Part shown: positions 53,993-63,980 of the stretch, one piece after another | Position numbering within the stretch: the first letter of the stretch is position 1 | Layout: every line of letters starts with the position of its first letter | Assembly: GCA_018065985.1 (NCBI GenBank) | Contig: JAGHSF010000010.1 | Coordinates: 1-64,000, forward strand | From: Candidatus Cryptobacteroides choladohippi | Lineage (GTDB): Bacteria; Bacteroidota; Bacteroidia; Bacteroidales; UBA932 | Reading direction: 5' to 3' | DNA: 64,000 bases | Notes under the pieces: generated by a model | What the model saw: the letters and a program-made list of their open reading frames with translations, nothing else | Told to the model about the DNA's origin: nothing | Databases searched by the model: none | Program-made: the position numbers and the translations under genes

Positions 53993-54622
53993 TTATCGAA
54001 TCCAACTTTCATCTGAGGGATTGCTGCGGAACTGGAGTATGCGCTCCTTCCATCCTGCAGTGATGTATCCCATTTCAACTGCTACATCCACGAGGGTGTC
54101 GAGGTTTGAAAGAGAGTAGTTGACCACACCTGCAGCTGCAAGGCGGTCGATGCCCTTCTGCATGCCGTAGGTGAAGATGCTGACGATTCCGAGAACCTCT
54201 GCACCTGCTTCGCGGAGAGCCTCCACAACGTCGATGGCGCTGCCTCCTGTAGAGATGAGGTCCTCGATCACTACCACCTTTGCACCGGGTTCGAGGCGTC
54301 CCTCGATACGGTTGTTGCGGCCGTGTGACTTGGCTTCGCCGCGCACATAGCCCATGGGCATTCCAAGGATGTGTGCTGCGATGGCGGCATGGGCGATTCC
54401 GGCAGTGCTGGTACCCATGAGCACTTCAGCCTCGGGGAATTTTGCCTTTACAGTATCGGCGATTGACTGTTCTACGACCACGCGTGCCTCGGGGGAGGTG
54501 AGGATGAGTCGGTTGTCACAGTAAATAGGGCTCTTGATGCCGCTTGCCCATGTGAACGGCTCCTCCGGGCGGAGGAAAACTGCCTTGATGCTCAGCAGCT
54601 GCTTTGCAATTGTCTTCTCCAT
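53993..54622 (-). CDS. pyrE: orotate phosphoribosyltransferase
   Basis: The 209-residue enzyme makes OMP from orotate and PRPP. It shows FTWASGIKSPIYCDNR near the N-terminus, RGEAKSHGRNNRIEG (catalytic loop) and the PRPP motif VVVIEDLISTGGSA. Length is normal. It lies between pyrF (12 nt upstream) and pyrB (7 nt downstream) in the pyr operon. Confidence 0.95.
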   Translation of the reverse strand: MEKTIAKQLLSIKAVFLRPEEPFTWASGIKSPIYCDNRLILTSPEARVVVEQSIADTVKAKFPEAEVLMGTSTAGIAHAAIAAHILGMPMGYVRGEAKSHGRNNRIEGRLEPGAKVVVIEDLISTGGSAIDVVEALREAGAEVLGIVSIFTYGMQKGIDRLAAAGVVNYSLSNLDTLVDVAVEMGYITAGWKERILQFRSNPSDESWIR

Positions 54623-54634
54623 GGTATGTCTTGT

Positions 54635-55333
54635 TTAAATGTATTCTTCAACACATCTGTTGTATGCTGCAACGGGGTCTTCTGCAGCGGTGATGGGGCG
54701 GCCGACGACTATGTAGTCGGAGCCAATCTCCTTTGCGCGTGCGGGTGTGGTGATTCGAACCTGGTCGTCCTTGGCCGCATCGGCGAAGCGGATGCCCGGG
54801 GTAACGGCGATGAAGCCGTCACCGCATTTCTGCTTGACGACCGAGGCCTCGAGAGGGGAGCAGACGACTCCGTCAAGTCCTGCCTCCTTGGCATTGGCTG
54901 CATAATGTGCGATGGTGTCGGCGATGGAAGCATTGATGAGCAGTTCCTTCTGCATGCGCTCCTCGCTGGTGGATGTGAGCTGTGTCACCGCAATCAGGAT
55001 GGGCCTTGTGCCATCGGTGCGGGTGAGCCCTTCGAGTGCGGCCTTCATCATCTCGATTGTGCCGGCGGCATGAAGGTTGGTCATATCTACGTCGAGGTTG
55101 CTGAGCACCCTCATTGTCTTCTTGACTGTATTGGGAATGTCATGCAACTTGAGATCGAGGAAGATCTTGTGTCCGCGTCGCTTGATCTCGCGTACGATTT
55201 CGGGACCTGCAGCGTAGTACAGTTCCATTCCAATCTTCACGAAGGGTTTGCGCTCGCACCCGGCGAATCTGTCGAGGAAGGCAAGAACCTCCTCTGCGCT
55301 GCTGAAGTCGCAGGCTACTATTACATCTCTCAT
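54635..55333 (-). CDS. pyrF: orotidine 5'-phosphate decarboxylase
   Basis: The 232-residue enzyme decarboxylates OMP to UMP. The catalytic Lys/Asp network is in [14 protein letters not shown], with VACDFSS at the start and VTPGIRF and [14 protein letters not shown] near the end. This is the short, bacterial type 1 enzyme. Its ATG overlaps the pyrD stop (ATGA, 55330-55333). Confidence 0.95.
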   Translation of the reverse strand: MRDVIVACDFSSAEEVLAFLDRFAGCERKPFVKIGMELYYAAGPEIVREIKRRGHKIFLDLKLHDIPNTVKKTMRVLSNLDVDMTNLHAAGTIEMMKAALEGLTRTDGTRPILIAVTQLTSTSEERMQKELLINASIADTIAHYAANAKEAGLDGVVCSPLEASVVKQKCGDGFIAVTPGIRFADAAKDDQVRITTPARAKEIGSDYIVVGRPITAAEDPVAAYNRCVEEYI

Positions 55334-56238
55334 ATTATGCCAATTATTTCGGTTAGACTGTCAATTCCGAGTTCTTCCATCACGGCTGGAAGCGACTCTG
55401 CTATCTCTTTGCAGACGAACGGGTTGCGGAGGTTTTCGGCTCCTACCTGCACTGCTGTTGCGCCGGCCATCATCATCTCTATCACGTCCTCGGCGCAGCT
55501 GACGCCGCCGCAGCCCATCACGGGAATGCTGCATGCGTGGGCCACCTGGTTCACCATCCTCAATGCAACGGGGAACACCGCGCGTCCGCTGAATCCGCCG
55601 TATCTGTTGGCAAGCACGGGTTTGCGGCGCCTGATGTCTATGCGCATTCCCAGTATCGTGTTGATGAGGGTGAGACCGTCGGCTCCTGCATCCTCGCAGG
55701 CCCTGGCAATCTCGGTGATGTCGGTAACGTTGGGGCTGAGTTTGATGAACACCGGCTTGCGGCACACATCCTTCACGGCCCGGGTCACTTCGGCAGCTGC
55801 CTTGGCAGAGGTGCCGAATGCCAGTCCGCCGCCATGAACGTTGGGGCAGGAGATGTTGACTTCGAGAATATCGGTCTGGGGCGCGGCGTCTGCCTTTGCG
55901 CAGCACTCCACGTATTCATCGATGGAGAATCCGCTGATATTGGCTATGACTGCACCATTGAAGTGCTTCCTGACCGAAGGGAGCTTCTGCTCCACGAAAG
56001 CCTGTATGCCGGGGTTCTGAAGGCCCACTGAGTTGATCATTCCGCATGGTGTCTCTGCTATTCTTGGGCATTCGTTGCCATAGCGGGCATCTCTGGTGGT
56101 ACCCTTCAGGGAAATTCCTCCGAGTATGTTCAAGTCGTAACTGTCGGCCATCTCGACGCCGAAGCCGAAGGTGCCGCTTGCGGGAACAACAGGATTTTTG
56201 AGGCTTACGCCACAGAGCTTGACTTCAGTGTTTACCAT
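55330..56238 (-). CDS. pyrD: dihydroorotate dehydrogenase, class 1B catalytic subunit
   Basis: The 302-residue flavoenzyme oxidises dihydroorotate. Family segments are [41 protein letters not shown] (catalytic Cys) and [19 protein letters not shown]. Together with pyrK it forms the NAD-dependent class 1B enzyme, which is cytoplasmic. The ATG at 56238 overlaps the pyrK stop; the longer frame upstream is within pyrK. Confidence 0.95.
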   Translation of the reverse strand: MVNTEVKLCGVSLKNPVVPASGTFGFGVEMADSYDLNILGGISLKGTTRDARYGNECPRIAETPCGMINSVGLQNPGIQAFVEQKLPSVRKHFNGAVIANISGFSIDEYVECCAKADAAPQTDILEVNISCPNVHGGGLAFGTSAKAAAEVTRAVKDVCRKPVFIKLSPNVTDITEIARACEDAGADGLTLINTILGMRIDIRRRKPVLANRYGGFSGRAVFPVALRMVNQVAHACSIPVMGCGGVSCAEDVIEMMMAGATAVQVGAENLRNPFVCKEIAESLPAVMEELGIDSLTEIIGII

Positions 56239-56969
56239 ATGATTTCCTCCTTGCTGAATACGGGACCGTCGGCGCAGATGCGTCGCGGGCCGTCGGTTGT
56301 ATGGCAGGTGCAGCCGTAGCATATTCCGCAGCCGCAGCCCATCCTTTCCTCAAGGCTGGCCTCTCCATTGCCCTCCAGGGCTTCACAGACCGCCTTCATC
56401 ATGACTTTGGGACCGCAGGTGTAGAAATGGTCATATTCCGGTTTCTCGAGCGATATTGCGTCTGTCACCAGACCTTTCACGCCGCGGCTTCCATCCATGG
56501 TCGCAACAATCACATGGGCCCCGAGTGTGCGGTATTCATCTTCGAGCACAATCTCGCTCTCCTTGTTGAAACCGAGTACCACGGTGACCTTCCGGCCGAG
56601 CCTGACAAGTTCCTTGACGAGCGAGAAGGCCGGGCTGGCGCCCACACCGCCGCAGACCACGAGCGCCGCATCCTTTGTGAGACCGGCATCGAATCCGTTG
56701 CCGAGCCCGGTAAGGATGTCGAGCTTTGTGCCGGGCTGCATGCTGCTCATCTCATCGGTACCCTGGCCCACGACCTTGTAGATGATGTCGAAGCCTTGCG
56801 CGTCCCAGCAGGTCGCTGCGATCGGTCGGCGAAGGAACCTCCCGGCTATGGCTATGTCGACGAACTGTCCGCCGCGCTCAAGCCCGGAAGTGTCCCCGAG
56901 CAGGCGCATGCGCCAGGTCTTGTCTGCCACGCATGCGTTGCTCTCGATTGTATATATACTCTGTTTCAT
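56232..56969 (-). CDS. pyrK: dihydroorotate dehydrogenase electron transfer subunit
   Basis: The 245-residue protein moves electrons from PyrD through FAD and a 2Fe-2S cluster to NAD. FAD- and NAD-binding parts are FLRRPIAATCWD and LVVCGGVGASPAFSLVKEL. The cluster cysteines are in MGCGCGICYGCTCHT, with a further Cys in RRICADGPVF. The ATG at 56969 (MKQSIYTI) was chosen; an upstream extension would lie in the palindromic element at 56981-57181, which separates this gene from carB. Confidence 0.93.
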   Translation of the reverse strand: MKQSIYTIESNACVADKTWRMRLLGDTSGLERGGQFVDIAIAGRFLRRPIAATCWDAQGFDIIYKVVGQGTDEMSSMQPGTKLDILTGLGNGFDAGLTKDAALVVCGGVGASPAFSLVKELVRLGRKVTVVLGFNKESEIVLEDEYRTLGAHVIVATMDGSRGVKGLVTDAISLEKPEYDHFYTCGPKVMMKAVCEALEGNGEASLEERMGCGCGICYGCTCHTTDGPRRICADGPVFSKEEIIW

Positions 56970-56980
56970 CGTTTGTCCTT

Positions 56981-57181
56981 GCAGCAGGGAGTGTAGCACT
57001 CCCGATGAACGTCCAGCTGTGCTGGACCCCACCATTCCGCTTCGCTACATGGTCCCCCCTCTTATGTTGCCGAGGTCGTGAGGGTGTTCACAGCAAGCAT
57101 TTTTATGCTTGCGACCCGGGCAGAAGGGCTTTAGCCCGCCGGGATGGCACAGTTCCCTGGGAGTGCTACACTCCCTGCTGC
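56981..57181. repeat. 201-bp palindromic element between carB and pyrK
   Basis: Positions 56981-57003 and 57159-57181 are perfect 23-bp reverse complements. Each arm is itself a small hairpin (GGAGTG-TAG-CACTCC). Inside are further stems: GTCCAGC-TGT-GCTGGAC, GCAAGCAT-TTTT-ATGCTTGC, and CCCGG/CCGGG enclosing GGGCTTTAGCCC. It starts 12 bp before pyrK and ends 7 bp after carB, so it is transcribed in the operon. Confidence 0.8.
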
Positions 57182-57187
57182 AAACTG

Positions 57188-60100
57188 TTAATGGTTATAT
57201 TCTTCGTCGATTGTAGAGATACCGAGGGTGATCTCCTCCAGGACGTCAAGCAGAACGCGCACGGTCTCCAGAGATGTGAAGATGGTTACATTGTTCTCCA
57301 CCGCTGCGCGGCGTATGCCGTAGCCGTCAAGACGGGTGCTGTGCTGGTTGATGTCGATAGTGTTGATCACGTAGCTTACGTGGCCCTGACGCAGTGCGTT
57401 GCAGATGTCGTCGGAACCGTCGCTGAGCTTCTTGAGTGTCCTGGTGCGTATGCCGTTCTGCTTGAGGAAGTCGGCTGTGCCCTGGGTTGCCTCGATGTTG
57501 AAGCCGAGGTTGTAGAAGCGGCGGATCAAAGGCAGGGCCTCGGCCTTGTCCTTGTTGGCGATTGTGGCGAACACGGTACCATAGTTGACCACATGCACGC
57601 CTGATGCCTGCAGCGACTTGTAGAGTGCGCGGTTGAGTGAATCATCGTATCCGATTGCCTCTCCGGTAGACTTCATCTCAGGTGAGAGGTAGGTGTCGAT
57701 GCCCTTGAGCTTGCCGAATGAGAAAGCGGGGGTCTTGACGTAATGGCGGTGACGCTCGGGATAGTAGGTCTCGGTGATTCCGAGTTCCGGCAGAGTCTTG
57801 CCGAGCATCACGAGGGTGGCAATCTTTGCCATGGGGATGCCTGTCGACTTTGACAGGAAGGGCACTGTGCGGGATGAGCGGGGATTCACCTCGATTACAT
57901 ATACGTCATCGTTCTTGTCAACGATATACTGTATGTTGTAGAGGCCGACGATGCCGATCTCGAGACCGAGTTTGACTGTGTAGTCGATTATCTGGTCCTT
58001 GACCTTCTGGCTGAGCGAGAAGGAAGGATATACGGAGATGGAGTCACCTGAGTGGATACCGGTACGCTCCACATGCTCCATGATGCCGGGGATGAATACA
58101 TTCTTGCCGTCGCAGATTGCATCGACCTCGGATTCCTTTCCCATGATGTACTTGTCGACGAGTACGGGAGACTTCTCATTGATCTCCACTGCGTTGTGCA
58201 GATAGTGGCGGAGAGCCTCCTCGTTGCCGACGATCATCATTGCGCGGCCGCCGAGCACGAATGAGGGACGCACGAGCACAGGGTATCCGATCTCTTCGGC
58301 TGCCTTGACTCCTTCCTCCACATCGGTCACTGCCTTTGCCTTGGGCTGGGGGATTCCGGTCTTGCGCATGATGGCCTCGAAGAGCTTGCGGTCCTCTGCG
58401 TTGTCGATGGCGTCGATCTGGGTGCCGATGATGGGCACTCCGAACTCGGCCACGGGGCCTGCCAGGTTGATGGCTGTCTGGCCGCCAAGGGTCACTATCA
58501 CGCCCTCGGGCTTCTCAAGGTCGATGACGTTCATCACATCCTCGACGGTGAGGGGCTCGAAGTAGAGCTTGTCTGAAATCGTATAGTCGGTGGAGACTGT
58601 CTCGGGGTTGTTGTTGATGATGATGGCCTCGTAGCCTGCTTCCCTGATCGCCCAGATTGCATGTACGGTAGAGTAGTCGAACTCCACACCCTGGCCGATT
58701 CTGATCGGGCCTGCGCCCAGCACGAGAATCTTCTTGCGGTCTGATACTGCAGACTCGTTCTCCTGACCGTAGGTCGAGTAGAAGTAGGGCACATCGGCGT
58801 CATGCTCTGCAGCGCAGCTGTCGATGAACTTGTATACGGGGCGTATGTCGTTCTGCCAGCGGAACTCTATCATCTCCTTCTCGCTGCGTCCCCAGAGCTG
58901 GCCGATGAACTTGTCGCTGAAACCGTAGTTCTTGGCCTGTCTGAGCACATCGGCGTCCAGGGGATGCTCCTTGAGAGTCTTCTCCATCCTGACGATGTTG
59001 GCGATCTTCTCGAGGAAGAGCATGTCGATCTTGGTGCAGTCGTAGATGAGACGCACGTCGACACCGTTGCGAATGAGCTGGGCGATGGCGAGGATGTGGT
59101 CGTCGGGGAACTTCACTATGTAGTTGAAGAGCTCCTCGTCAGTCATGAGCTCGAACTTCTTCTTCCAGATGTGGCAGCAGCCGATCTCGAGCGAACGGAT
59201 GGCCTTGAGGAAACTTTCCTCGAAGTTGCGTCCGATGCTCATCACCTCACCTGTGGCCTTCATCTGCGTGCCGAGCACGTTGCTTGCCTCACTGAACTTG
59301 TCGAAGGGGAAGCGGGGTACCTTGGCAACGATGTAGTCGATGGTCGGCTCGCAGCATGCGGGAGCGCCGGCCACGGTGATCTCGTCGAGGGTGAGACCGA
59401 CAGCGATCTTTGCGGTGACGCGTGCGATGGGGAATCCGCTGGCCTTCGAAGCAAGGGCGGAAGACCTTGACACACGGGGGTTGACCTCGATTATGTAGTA
59501 GTTGAATGAAAGCGGGTCAAGTGCGAACTGCACATTGCAGCCACCCTCGATCTTGAGGGCGCGGATAAGCTTGAGGGCGCTCTCGCGCAGAATCTCGTAC
59601 TCCTTGTCGGCAAGAGTCTGGGCAGGTGCGACAACAATCGAATCTCCGGTGTGGATGCCCACAGGGTCGACGTTCTCCATCGAGCAGATGGTGATGGCGG
59701 TGTCGTTGCTGTCCCGCATGACCTCGAACTCTATCTCCTTGTAACCCTTGACGCTCTTCTCGATGAGCACCTGATGTACGGGAGAGAGAGCGAGTGCGCT
59801 GCGCATCATCTCTGTAAGTTCTTCCTCGTTGTCGGCAAATCCGCCGCCTGTTCCTCCAAGTGTGAAGGCAGGCCTGAGCACTACAGGGTAGCCGATCTCT
59901 CTGGCAGCCTTCTGGGCCTCCTCGATGCTGTAGGTGATCTCGGAAGGGATCACCGGCTCGCCAAGGCTGATGCACATTTCCTTGAAGAGTTCGCGGTCTT
60001 CAGCCTGCTCGATGCTGTGGAAGGAGGTTCCGAGAATCTCCACATGGCATTCGTCGAGCACACCCTTGCGGGCGAGCTTGACTGCAAGATTGAGTCCTGT

Positions 60101-60379
60101 CTGTCCGCCGAGGCCCGGCACGATTGCGTCAGGACGCTCGTAGCGTATGATCTTTGCAACGTATTCAAGGTCGAGAGGTTCCATGTAAACCTTGTCGGCG
60201 ATATGGGTGTCGGTCATGATCGTTGCAGGGTTCGAGTTCACAAGGACAACCTCGTATCCCTCTTCCTTGAGGGCAAGGCAGGCCTGTGTTCCTGCATAGT
60301 CGAATTCGGCAGCCTGGCCGATCACGATCGGGCCGGAGCCGATCACCATCACTTTCTTGATATCTGTTCTTCTGGGCAT
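57188..60379 (-). CDS. carB: carbamoyl phosphate synthase large subunit
   Basis: The 1063-residue protein makes carbamoyl phosphate from bicarbonate, ammonia and two ATP. It has the typical duplicated layout: first ATP-grasp half ([34 protein letters not shown]), oligomerisation part, second half ([20 protein letters not shown]) and a C-terminal MGS-like allosteric domain (about 940-1063). Length is normal. carA lies 3 nt upstream. The large subunit can use free ammonia, which matters because the small subunit lacks its catalytic His. Confidence 0.96.
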   Translation of the reverse strand: MPRRTDIKKVMVIGSGPIVIGQAAEFDYAGTQACLALKEEGYEVVLVNSNPATIMTDTHIADKVYMEPLDLEYVAKIIRYERPDAIVPGLGGQTGLNLAVKLARKGVLDECHVEILGTSFHSIEQAEDRELFKEMCISLGEPVIPSEITYSIEEAQKAAREIGYPVVLRPAFTLGGTGGGFADNEEELTEMMRSALALSPVHQVLIEKSVKGYKEIEFEVMRDSNDTAITICSMENVDPVGIHTGDSIVVAPAQTLADKEYEILRESALKLIRALKIEGGCNVQFALDPLSFNYYIIEVNPRVSRSSALASKASGFPIARVTAKIAVGLTLDEITVAGAPACCEPTIDYIVAKVPRFPFDKFSEASNVLGTQMKATGEVMSIGRNFEESFLKAIRSLEIGCCHIWKKKFELMTDEELFNYIVKFPDDHILAIAQLIRNGVDVRLIYDCTKIDMLFLEKIANIVRMEKTLKEHPLDADVLRQAKNYGFSDKFIGQLWGRSEKEMIEFRWQNDIRPVYKFIDSCAAEHDADVPYFYSTYGQENESAVSDRKKILVLGAGPIRIGQGVEFDYSTVHAIWAIREAGYEAIIINNNPETVSTDYTISDKLYFEPLTVEDVMNVIDLEKPEGVIVTLGGQTAINLAGPVAEFGVPIIGTQIDAIDNAEDRKLFEAIMRKTGIPQPKAKAVTDVEEGVKAAEEIGYPVLVRPSFVLGGRAMMIVGNEEALRHYLHNAVEINEKSPVLVDKYIMGKESEVDAICDGKNVFIPGIMEHVERTGIHSGDSISVYPSFSLSQKVKDQIIDYTVKLGLEIGIVGLYNIQYIVDKNDDVYVIEVNPRSSRTVPFLSKSTGIPMAKIATLVMLGKTLPELGITETYYPERHRHYVKTPAFSFGKLKGIDTYLSPEMKSTGEAIGYDDSLNRALYKSLQASGVHVVNYGTVFATIANKDKAEALPLIRRFYNLGFNIEATQGTADFLKQNGIRTRTLKKLSDGSDDICNALRQGHVSYVINTIDINQHSTRLDGYGIRRAAVENNVTIFTSLETVRVLLDVLEEITLGISTIDEEYNH

Positions 60380-60382
60380 GGC

Positions 60383-61459
60383 TTAGTCCTCCATATCTTT
60401 AATGAATTTGTCAAAGAAGTCACTTTCCTCGGGGCCGGGACAGCCCTCGGGATAGAACTGGACTGCACTTACCTTGTCGGCAGGGCAGGCAATTCCCTCG
60501 ATGCAGCCGTCAGCCACGTCGCGATAGGTCACGCTGAGACCGGTACCTTCGATCGAGATCGGGTCGATTGCAAAGTTGTGGTTGTGCTCGGCAGAGATGA
60601 TGCGGCCTGTCTCCATATTGCGGACGGGATGTCCGCCGTGGTGGCCGCTTGCCATCCTGTATGTCTTGGCACCATAGCTGAGCGCTATGATCTGCTGTCC
60701 GAGGCAGATGCCGTATATGGGCAGTTTGCCACGAAGTTCCTTGACAAGCTCGATGATGCCGGGAAGTTCCTCGGGTGCTCCGGGGCCGTTTGAGATCAGG
60801 ATGCCGTCCGGATTGAAGGCCATGATCTCCTGAACGGTGGAGTCAAAGGGTACAACAGTCACGTTGCAGCCGCGCTTGTTGAGTGCGGAAACGATGCTGT
60901 GCTTCATTCCACAGTCGATAATAACCACGTCGTAGTTGTGGTGGGCGGTGCGTGAGAACCATCTCTTGCTGCAACTTACCTCGGGTACCACATTTGTGCG
61001 GACAGGAGAGAGGGAGATGAGCCTGAGCGCATCTGAAAGTGCCATGCTCTCGTCCACAATGGCTGCGCGTACGGCGCCTTTGCCGCGGATCAGCCTTGTG
61101 ACCATGCGGGTGTCGAGGCCTGTCAGGCAGGGAACGCCCCTTTCCTCAAGCTCTTCGGAAAGAGTCTTTGTGAAACGGAAGTTGGATGGTGTCTCGCAGC
61201 ATTCGCCGACCACCAGACCTGCTACTCCGGTTGCCCGGGATTCGAAATCCTCGGCTGTGATGCCGTACTGGCCGATGAGGGGGTAGGTCATGACTACGAT
61301 CTGCCCTGCATAAGCCGGGTCGGAAATGATCTCCTGGTATCCTACCACTGAGGTGTTGAAAACTATCTCCCCGACTGCAGGTGACTGCGCACCCACGCAG
61401 AGGCCGCAGAATTCCTGCCCGTTCTCGAGGACGAGCTTCATTTTCTTGTTGTTTGTCAT
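60383..61459 (-). CDS. carA: carbamoyl phosphate synthase small subunit with His-to-Tyr change
   Basis: The 358-residue subunit normally splits glutamine to give ammonia to CarB. The nucleophile Cys252 is present (YGICLGQQ), and Glu338 too, but the usual Q(F/Y)HPE motif reads QFYPE: Tyr336, codon TAT at 60452-60454, replaces the catalytic His (His353 in E. coli). The following GPHD is changed to GPEE. The rest of the protein is intact (NTSVVGYQEIISDPAYAGQI; GHHGGHPVR). Glutaminase activity is therefore probably lost or low. The ATG at 61459 overlaps the pyrC stop (ATGA); a longer frame lies inside pyrC. Confidence 0.93.
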   Translation of the reverse strand: MTNNKKMKLVLENGQEFCGLCVGAQSPAVGEIVFNTSVVGYQEIISDPAYAGQIVVMTYPLIGQYGITAEDFESRATGVAGLVVGECCETPSNFRFTKTLSEELEERGVPCLTGLDTRMVTRLIRGKGAVRAAIVDESMALSDALRLISLSPVRTNVVPEVSCSKRWFSRTAHHNYDVVIIDCGMKHSIVSALNKRGCNVTVVPFDSTVQEIMAFNPDGILISNGPGAPEELPGIIELVKELRGKLPIYGICLGQQIIALSYGAKTYRMASGHHGGHPVRNMETGRIISAEHNHNFAIDPISIEGTGLSVTYRDVADGCIEGIACPADKVSAVQFYPEGCPGPEESDFFDKFIKDMED

Positions 61460-62577
61460 ATCAGATTGTAAATTGTTTTTCCGTTGTGTATTGTCTGCAC
61501 GCAGCGTCCTTTGACCTCCCATCCGTCGAATGGGGTGCTGTGGCCGTGACCGGGGAACCCGGCAGAATCGATGACATAGGGGGTCTCGAGGTCGAAGATT
61601 GCGCAGTCGCCATCTCCTGAAGGCAGATTGAAACGTCTTCTCGGTGCGGTGCTCATGAGGTCCACAAGCTTGTCGAGCGTGATTATTCCCTTGCACACCA
61701 GCCCTGTATAGAGCAGCGGGAATGCAACGGGAAGTCCGACGATACCCATTGCACTGTGCTCAAGGCCGCGGGATTTCTCCTCTGCAGTATGCGGGGCATG
61801 GTCGGTGGCTATCATGTCGATGGTGCCGTCCAGCAGGCCTTCGATGAGGGCGTCCCTGTCTTCGGCGGAGCGCAGGGGAGGGTTCATCTTGAACCGGCCG
61901 TCTTCCTGAAGGTCGGCATCGGTGAGAAGAAGGTAGTGCGGTGCTGTCTCGCAGCTTACGTTCACGCCTCGTGCCTTGGCCTTTCTGATCAGATCGACGC
62001 TCTCCTTTGTGGAGATGTGGCATACATGATATGCGCATCCGGTGCGCTCGGCGAGTTCGAGGTCTCGTGCTATCTGCCCCCATTCGCTTTCGGAGCAGAT
62101 GCCTTTATGCCCGTGCTCGCGCGCATATGCGCATTCATTGATATAGCCGCCACGCAGGAGTCTGTTGTCTTCGCAGTGCGCGGCGATGATTACGCCAAGC
62201 GATGCGGCCTGACGCATTGCGGCAAGCATGACCGCATCGTCCTGCACGCCGGAACCGTCGTCGGAGAAGGCGGCAACCATTCCCTTCAAGGCAGCCATGT
62301 CGACCGGGTCGGTCCCTTTGCGTCCCATTGTAATGGTGGCGTAGGGGAGGACGTCTATGATTGCATCCCTGCGTATTATGCTGAGCTGTTCTTCGAGTGT
62401 CTCGGGCGAGTCGGGCGCAGGATTGAGGTTCGGCATGGTGCAGACGCAGGTATAGCCACCTGCGGCAGCTGCCTGGCAGCCTCCAAGTATTGTCTCCTTG
62501 TGCACAAAGCCAGGCTCGCGGAAGTGGACGTGCACATCGGCGAGCGCGGGACATCTGAAGTACTTGAGGTCTTGCAT
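61456..62577 (-). CDS. pyrC: dihydroorotase
   Basis: The 373-residue enzyme closes the dihydroorotate ring. It is the class I (allantoinase-like) type: ADVHVHFREPG with the metal histidines, AAHCEDNRLL, YHVCHISTKES and the catalytic Asp in ATDHAPHTAEEK. It uses FSDDGSGVQDD in the region where other dihydroorotases have the metal-bridging residue. The ATG at 62577 (MQDLKYFRCPAL) lies 4 nt after the attenuator U-run. It is the first gene of the eight-gene UMP operon. Confidence 0.94.
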   Translation of the reverse strand: MQDLKYFRCPALADVHVHFREPGFVHKETILGGCQAAAAGGYTCVCTMPNLNPAPDSPETLEEQLSIIRRDAIIDVLPYATITMGRKGTDPVDMAALKGMVAAFSDDGSGVQDDAVMLAAMRQAASLGVIIAAHCEDNRLLRGGYINECAYAREHGHKGICSESEWGQIARDLELAERTGCAYHVCHISTKESVDLIRKAKARGVNVSCETAPHYLLLTDADLQEDGRFKMNPPLRSAEDRDALIEGLLDGTIDMIATDHAPHTAEEKSRGLEHSAMGIVGLPVAFPLLYTGLVCKGIITLDKLVDLMSTAPRRRFNLPSGDGDCAIFDLETPYVIDSAGFPGHGHSTPFDGWEVKGRCVQTIHNGKTIYNLI

Positions 62578-62581
62578 ATTT

Positions 62582-62608
62582 AAAAAAAAGACGACTCCCT
62601 GAGCCGTC
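62582..62608 (-). terminator. intrinsic terminator (attenuator) in the pyr leader
   Basis: On the minus strand GACGGCT (62608-62602) pairs with AGTCGTC (62596-62590), seven pairs with one G-U, loop CAGGG, then eight U residues (62589-62582). It ends 4 nt before the pyrC ATG and no gene on this strand precedes it, so it acts on the pyr transcript itself. Confidence 0.85.
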
Positions 62609-62613
62609 AAATA

Positions 62614-62691
62614 CTAACAATAAAAAATAGAAACGCCAGTCCCGAACTGCATCTCCGGAGAGAAAAGCGATATTCTGCCTGGCTGATTCAT
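62614..62691 (-). CDS. pyr operon leader peptide
   Basis: A 25-codon ORF (starts MNQPGR, ends VSIFYC, stop TAG at 62616-62614) starts about 14 nt after the predicted transcription start. Its last codons are U-rich (GUU UCU AUU UUU UAU UGU UAG). The stop lies 5 nt before the terminator stem, so a ribosome reaching the end would cover the 5' arm and block termination. This is the layout of UTP-sensitive attenuation at E. coli pyrBI. Confidence 0.6.
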   Translation of the reverse strand: MNQPGRISLFSPEMQFGTGVSIFYC

Positions 62692-62710
62692 ATGTAATCT
62701 TAAATTTCTG

Positions 62711-62742
62711 CAAAGATATAAATTTTTGTCAGATTGTTCAAA
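62711..62742 (-). promoter_or_regulatory. promoter of the pyr operon
   Basis: On the minus strand TTTG (62739-62742), 20 bp, TATCTTTG (62711-62718) matches the consensus. Transcription should start near 62705, giving a leader of about 128 nt. Confidence 0.75.
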
Positions 62743-62781
62743 ATGACGCTTGCAATATTTTCAAAATTGACGATTCGGTAG

Positions 62782-62789
62782 TAAATTTG
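62782..62789 (+). promoter_or_regulatory. -7 box of purC
   Basis: TAAATTTG on the plus strand, 25 bp before the purC ATG. A TTG (62767-62769) is only 12 bp upstream, so no proper -33 element is seen. Confidence 0.5.
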
Positions 62790-62814
62790 TACCGTAATTT
62801 AAATCTCAATATAT

Positions 62815-63501
62815 ATGGAACTCCTTTACACAGGCAAAACCAAAAATGTCTACGCTCTCGAAAGCGGCAACTATCTTCTTAAGTTCAAGGACGATTGCAC
62901 CGGCAAGGACGGTGTGTTCGATCCTGGTGAGAACTCTGTAGGACTTACGATCGAAGGTGTCGGCGACGTCAACCTCCGCATGTCCATCTACTTCTTCGAA
63001 AAAATCAACGCTGCCGGAATCAGGACTCATTACGTAAGTGCTGATCTTGCAAACACCACAATGGAGGTTCTTCCCGCCAAGGTATTCGGCAAGGGCCTCG
63101 AGGTGATCTGCCGCAACAAGGCTGTGGGCAGTTTCTACCGCCGTTATGGTGAGTATATCGAATCAGGTGCAGACCTCCCTTCTTATGTAGAGACCACATT
63201 CAAGAACGACGCAAAAGGAGATCCCCTCGTTACCAAGGACGCACTCGTATGCCTCGGTGTCATGACCGCAGAGCAGTACGACGCCATCAAGGCCCAGACA
63301 CAGCAGATCACCAAGATCGTTGCCGACGACCTCGCCCAGAAGGGCCTCGTGCTCTACGACATCAAGTTCGAGTTCGGATATGACGCCAACGGAAATGTGA
63401 TGCTCATCGACGAGATCGCCTCGGGCAACATGCGCGTATACAAGGATGGCGAGTACATCGATCCGATGACCCTCTCGAAACTCTTCTTCAATCAGCAGTA
63501 A
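62815..63501 (+). CDS. purC: SAICAR synthetase (phosphoribosylaminoimidazole-succinocarboxamide synthase)
   Basis: The 228-residue enzyme joins CAIR and aspartate in purine synthesis. It has [21 protein letters not shown] at the start, [25 protein letters not shown] and [22 protein letters not shown]. This is the short bacterial form. It is transcribed divergently from the pyr operon and followed 6 nt later by purE, so the de novo purine and pyrimidine genes meet in a 237-bp shared control region. Confidence 0.94.
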   Translation: MELLYTGKTKNVYALESGNYLLKFKDDCTGKDGVFDPGENSVGLTIEGVGDVNLRMSIYFFEKINAAGIRTHYVSADLANTTMEVLPAKVFGKGLEVICRNKAVGSFYRRYGEYIESGADLPSYVETTFKNDAKGDPLVTKDALVCLGVMTAEQYDAIKAQTQQITKIVADDLAQKGLVLYDIKFEFGYDANGNVMLIDEIASGNMRVYKDGEYIDPMTLSKLFFNQQ

Positions 63502-63507
63502 GCGCTT

Positions 63508-63975
63508 ATGAAGATTGGTATCATAATGGGGTCGACAAGTGACTTGGAAGTCATGTCGGCTGCCTTCGGCGTTCTCGAAAGTTTCGGAGTAGAATACGAA
63601 AAGAGAGTCATCAGCGCCCACCGCGCTCCCTATCTTTTGGCTGAATATGCGTCTAGCGCACGTGAGCGTGGCCTTGCAGCCATAATCGCAGGCGCAGGCG
63701 GTGCCGCCCACCTTGCCGGTGTCACGGCAGCATATACAACTCTTCCCGTGATTGGCGTTCCAATCAACGGCAAGGCTTTCGGTGGAATGGACGCACTTCT
63801 TGCAACCGTGCAGATGCCTTCCGGCATTCCAGTCGCCACTGTGGCGGTCAACGGAGCAAAGAACGCGGCCCTTCTTGCCGTATCGATACTGGCGGTGACC
63901 GACAAGTCTCTTGAGCAGAAGCTTGCAGCCTTCCGTGCAGCTCAGACAGAAAAGATCGAAAACACGCAAATCTAA
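63508..63975 (+). CDS. purE: N5-carboxyaminoimidazole ribonucleotide mutase
   Basis: The 155-residue enzyme moves the carboxyl group of N5-CAIR to make CAIR, just before the PurC step. The class I motifs are [12 protein letters not shown] at the start, VISAHRAPY (catalytic His) and [12 protein letters not shown]. Length is normal. It shares the operon with purC. Confidence 0.94.
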   Translation: MKIGIIMGSTSDLEVMSAAFGVLESFGVEYEKRVISAHRAPYLLAEYASSARERGLAAIIAGAGGAAHLAGVTAAYTTLPVIGVPINGKAFGGMDALLATVQMPSGIPVATVAVNGAKNAALLAVSILAVTDKSLEQKLAAFRAAQTEKIENTQI

Positions 63976-63980
63976 TCGCG

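Noticed and set aside
62590..62713. A second frame through the pyr leader, starting at TTG 62713 and open through the terminator
   Set aside because: Its start lies inside the promoter box, before the likely transcription start, and it has no ATG; the 25-codon ATG frame fits better.
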